NCBI GenBank assembly: GCA_046590885.1
Contig: JBKJTS010000267.1
Location: 1-15,357 of the forward strand
From: Ga0077554 sp046590885
Lineage (GTDB): Bacteria; Pseudomonadota; Gammaproteobacteria; Ga0077554; Ga007554
Length of the DNA: 15,357 nt
Reading direction: 5' to 3'
Shown here: one piece after another, positions 13,391-15,357 of the stretch
Numbering within the stretch: position 1 is the first letter of the stretch
Layout of the letters: every line of letters begins with the position of its first letter
The notes under the pieces: model-generated
The model's database searches: none
What the model was told of the DNA's origin: nothing
What the model saw: the letters and a program-made list of their open reading frames with translations, nothing else
Program-made: the position numbers and the translations under genes

Positions 13391-13855
13391 ATGCTCAAAC
13401 ATACGTTAATAACTGCTTTATGGCTCATGCTGGGCCTATGTTTCCCGGTGGGGGCAGCTAACGTTGTCCATACTTCCAATATCTACAAGTGGGTTGATGC
13501 CAACGGGCAGGTGCATTACGCAGACCACCCCAACCACGCCAAGGCGCGCCCGATTAATTTACCCGTGGATGGGGTGATAACTCCCATGGCAGGGCAAGCT
13601 CCGGCGTCATCCATTGTTTCTATGTCCACTGCGACACCGGCCACAGTGGCCAAACCACCGCAGATCAACATCAACAGTGCCGATGCTGCCACCTTGGCGC
13701 AGGCCTTGGAGGGGGTTGGGGAGCAGAAGGCCAATGCCATTGTTGCCCATCGCAAAAAACATGGTCCATTTAAATCTGTAGAAGCACTTGATCAAGTCAA
13801 AGGCATTGGCGAGAAAATCGTCGAAAAGAACCGCGCACGGATTACTCTCAGATAG
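13391..13855 (+). CDS. Secreted DUF4124 / ComEA-type helix-hairpin-helix fusion protein
   Basis: 154 residues. A signal peptide covers about 1-22 (ends PVGAA). A DUF4124 segment at about 31-60 has the family core IYKWVDANGQVHYAD. An Ala/Pro/Ser linker at about 65-90 follows. The C-terminal domain at about 91-154 is a ComEA-like double helix-hairpin-helix: ININSADAATLAQALEGVG, then AIVAHRKKHGPFKSVEAL and VKGIGEKIVEKNRARI. ComEA domains bind DNA without sequence specificity and act in DNA uptake during transformation in several bacteria, so this could be an exported DNA-binding protein. The ribosome site before 13391 is weak. A second DUF4124 gene starts 104 bp downstream. Domain calls are firm; the biological role is inferred. 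Confidence 0.88.
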   Translation: MLKHTLITALWLMLGLCFPVGAANVVHTSNIYKWVDANGQVHYADHPNHAKARPINLPVDGVITPMAGQAPASSIVSMSTATPATVAKPPQININSADAATLAQALEGVGEQKANAIVAHRKKHGPFKSVEALDQVKGIGEKIVEKNRARITLR

Positions 13856-13959
13856 CCAAAAAAGCTATTGGCCTCTTCAAAACCCACGTAGCCTCAAGTA
13901 CCACCCCGCTATGGCCGCTATTTATTTATGCACAAGCCCCAAGTACAAGATATCTGAAC

Positions 13960-14418
13960 ATGAAACCTCGTTCTTTTATAACGCTAATGTTTTGTCTTTC
14001 AATTATTTATTTCACTCAAGTGCATGCGGAAAGTGTCTATAAATGGGTCGATACGCAGGGCAATATCCATTATGGCGACCGTTCCCAGGGTAATGCCGCG
14101 CAAACGCTGCGCGTCGCTCCACCACCGCCTGTCGATGTGGCATCGCAACAACGCCTCCAAGCATTAAAAAAACAGGGATCGACCCCGACACTCAAAAAAG
14201 ACACATCACCGGCCAATGCCGCGGCAAAACCTGGCCCCAGTAAAGAGGAGATGGAAAAAAACTGTTCCATGGCTAAAGAAAATCTGGCCCAACTGGAAGG
14301 TGTCGGCGCCTTATTGTTTGAAACAGACAAAGATGGAAACCGCCGTTTACTGACACTGGAAGAGCGTAGTAAAACTACGGAAACCATGCACCAGGAAACG
14401 GAGCGCTGGTGCAAATGA
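13960..14418 (+). CDS. Secreted DUF4124 domain protein
   Basis: 152 residues. A signal peptide covers about 1-23 (FITLMFCLSIIYFTQVHA). Directly after it comes a DUF4124 segment, ESVYKWVDTQGNIHYGDRSQ, closely like that of the preceding gene. The rest is hydrophilic: a proline patch (PPPPVD), a Lys/Ala/Pro linker, then a charged helical C-terminus with two cysteines (NCSMAKENLAQLEG ... ETERWCK) that could form a disulfide in the periplasm. Function of the family is unknown. It may be cotranscribed with the ComEA fusion gene. The ribosome site is weak; the start at 13960 is chosen because it gives an intact signal peptide. Confidence 0.85.
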   Translation: MKPRSFITLMFCLSIIYFTQVHAESVYKWVDTQGNIHYGDRSQGNAAQTLRVAPPPPVDVASQQRLQALKKQGSTPTLKKDTSPANAAAKPGPSKEEMEKNCSMAKENLAQLEGVGALLFETDKDGNRRLLTLEERSKTTETMHQETERWCK

Positions 14419-14457
14419 GCAGCCTCAGCTCGGTGCCACGATGTAACCAAGCTTGGG

Positions 14458-14484
14458 CTATGCCGCATGACCCTGCATAGTTTT
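14458..14484 (+). terminator. Possible terminator after the second DUF4124 gene
   Basis: CTATGC at 14458-14463 and GCATAG at 14475-14480 form a 6-bp stem with an 11-base loop, followed immediately by TTTT (14481-14484). It lies 40 bases after the stop codon, in the short convergent gap before the minus-strand surface-protein gene. Confidence 0.5.
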
Positions 14485-14520
14485 GCACCCACAGTCCATA
14501 CTGCTTCTGTTGTTATGTAT

Positions 14521-15357
14521 TTAAGTGTTTACCATTACCACTGCACGATTGCGACACCCATACCTTAGTCCACCCATCATTAATAGAATCACCAGTGCCC
14601 ATATTGGGTATTTCGCTGCATACACTACTGGCGTCAAAAATAGCCGTGTAATGACGCGGGTGCTTTCATGCTCTGCAATAAAACCGGCAATGGGTGGTGA
14701 GATGCGGTAATACCAGTCCACAAACGCGCGTCCGGCGGCGTGCGTCAGCAAGTATTTATCCCTGAAATGACGCAAGATCTGCACATGTGGATCGAGAAAT
14801 GAGCCATACGCGGCAGTGGCGATAAAACACTTGTCGGTTTTTGCCTCCACGGCGGAAGTATTATCAGAAAATGCGGGATCAGACTCATTGGCCACTACGC
14901 GCGCGACATTATTCAGCGATACGTTCGGCGCATTGGGGGAAACAATAATGGTTATTTTGCGACTCATACCCACGGCCAGGCTATCCAGTTGGCAGGTCAG
15001 GGTAATACTGTCCGTATTGGTGCAGGGGGCGCCCTGGGCGGTGCGGAACACAGCATCTTTTGGCAACCAGTCTGTCAATAAAATAGATGTTGCGGTATCA
15101 GGACCATTATTGGTGACGGTGATTGAATAGTTGACGGGCACAAACTGCTGGTATGGCGGAGCAGGAAGGTTCTTGACTACGGTCAGTTGCGCGGTCACTA
15201 CCCCTGATCTTGGCGTTAGCAAAAAGCCATGCGATTCTGCCCCCAGATCACCCCAGCCGACAATCTGGCCTGCGTTGTTAATGGCGGTGGCGTTGCGCAA
15301 CACCCACCCCGTTCCCGTGGGAATCAGGGCATTCAAATCCTGCATGTTGTTGGTGGG
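14521..15357 (-). CDS. HAF-repeat / DUF11 / CFI-box C-terminal surface protein (5' end outside window)
   Basis: The frame stays open to the window edge, so at least 278 residues are seen and the N-terminus is missing. An ATG at 15345 exists but falls inside a repeat (TNNMQDLN...) and is not taken as the true start. Order: a HAF-type repeat with NATAINNAGQIVGWGDLG and GFLLTP; a DUF11 beta-sandwich (YSITVTNNGPDTATSILLTD ... LPKDAVF); then the CFI-box C-terminal domain beginning DKCFIATAAYGS and containing LRHFRDKYLL and a YYRISPP segment; finally a hydrophobic helix (YPIWALVILLMMGG) and a basic end. This suggests an exported protein anchored at the inner membrane or processed at its C-terminus. 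Function is unknown. Confidence 0.85.
   Translation of the reverse strand, partial: PTNNMQDLNALIPTGTGWVLRNATAINNAGQIVGWGDLGAESHGFLLTPRSGVVTAQLTVVKNLPAPPYQQFVPVNYSITVTNNGPDTATSILLTDWLPKDAVFRTAQGAPCTNTDSITLTCQLDSLAVGMSRKITIIVSPNAPNVSLNNVARVVANESDPAFSDNTSAVEAKTDKCFIATAAYGSFLDPHVQILRHFRDKYLLTHAAGRAFVDWYYRISPPIAGFIAEHESTRVITRLFLTPVVYAAKYPIWALVILLMMGGLRYGCRNRAVVMVNT

Overview
The window looks like a proteobacterial chromosome, most likely beta- or gammaproteobacterial. The support is a moaC-moaD-moaE order, DUF4124 proteins, a TonB/ExbB/ExbD set with its own receptor, NikR, and interspersed REP-like palindromes. I cannot name the genus; a Nitrosomonadales-like betaproteobacterium is only a guess.

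Layout. 1-870: end of a molybdopterin operon (3' end of moaC, complete moaD and moaE). 1199-3268: a membrane-anchored diguanylate cyclase/phosphodiesterase with both active-site motifs intact. 3269-3669: no recognisable gene. 3670-6375 (minus strand): a tightly packed three-gene metal ABC importer of the ZnuABC/MntABC type (binding protein, ATPase, permease); the permease has a His-rich C-terminal tail. 6376-7060: a long divergent intergenic region with a NikR-like operator directly behind an extended -10 promoter, plus two REP/MITE-like repeat blocks. 7061-9172: tonB, exbB, exbD. 9344-11470: a TonB-dependent outer-membrane receptor preceded by two tandem NikR-like operators. 11927-12388: nikR, followed 8 bp later by a histidine phosphatase. 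13391-14418: two secreted DUF4124 proteins, one fused to a ComEA-type helix-hairpin-helix domain. 14521-15357 (minus strand): the C-terminal part of a HAF-repeat/DUF11/CFI-box surface protein, cut by the window edge.

Main idea. The sequence GTATGA-N15-TCATAY occurs three times, only in intergenic DNA: once between the ABC operon and tonB, and twice in tandem before the receptor. It matches the E. coli NikR operator half-sites (GTATGA-N16-TCATAC) with a spacer one base shorter, and nikR itself lies just downstream. I therefore infer that receptor, TonB-ExbB-ExbD and the Zn/Mn-type ABC importer form one NikR-controlled route for nickel, from the outer membrane to the cytoplasm. That would be an unusual use of a ZnuABC-like transporter. 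The operators and nikR can be read directly; the nickel substrate of the ABC importer is inference.

A second pattern is a family of short hairpins whose arms differ (CCGCC, GCGC, GTAC, GTGC) but whose centre stays close to A/G-TCC-C/A-T. They are spread through the intergenic regions around the nickel cluster, and one is nested inside another inverted-repeat element.
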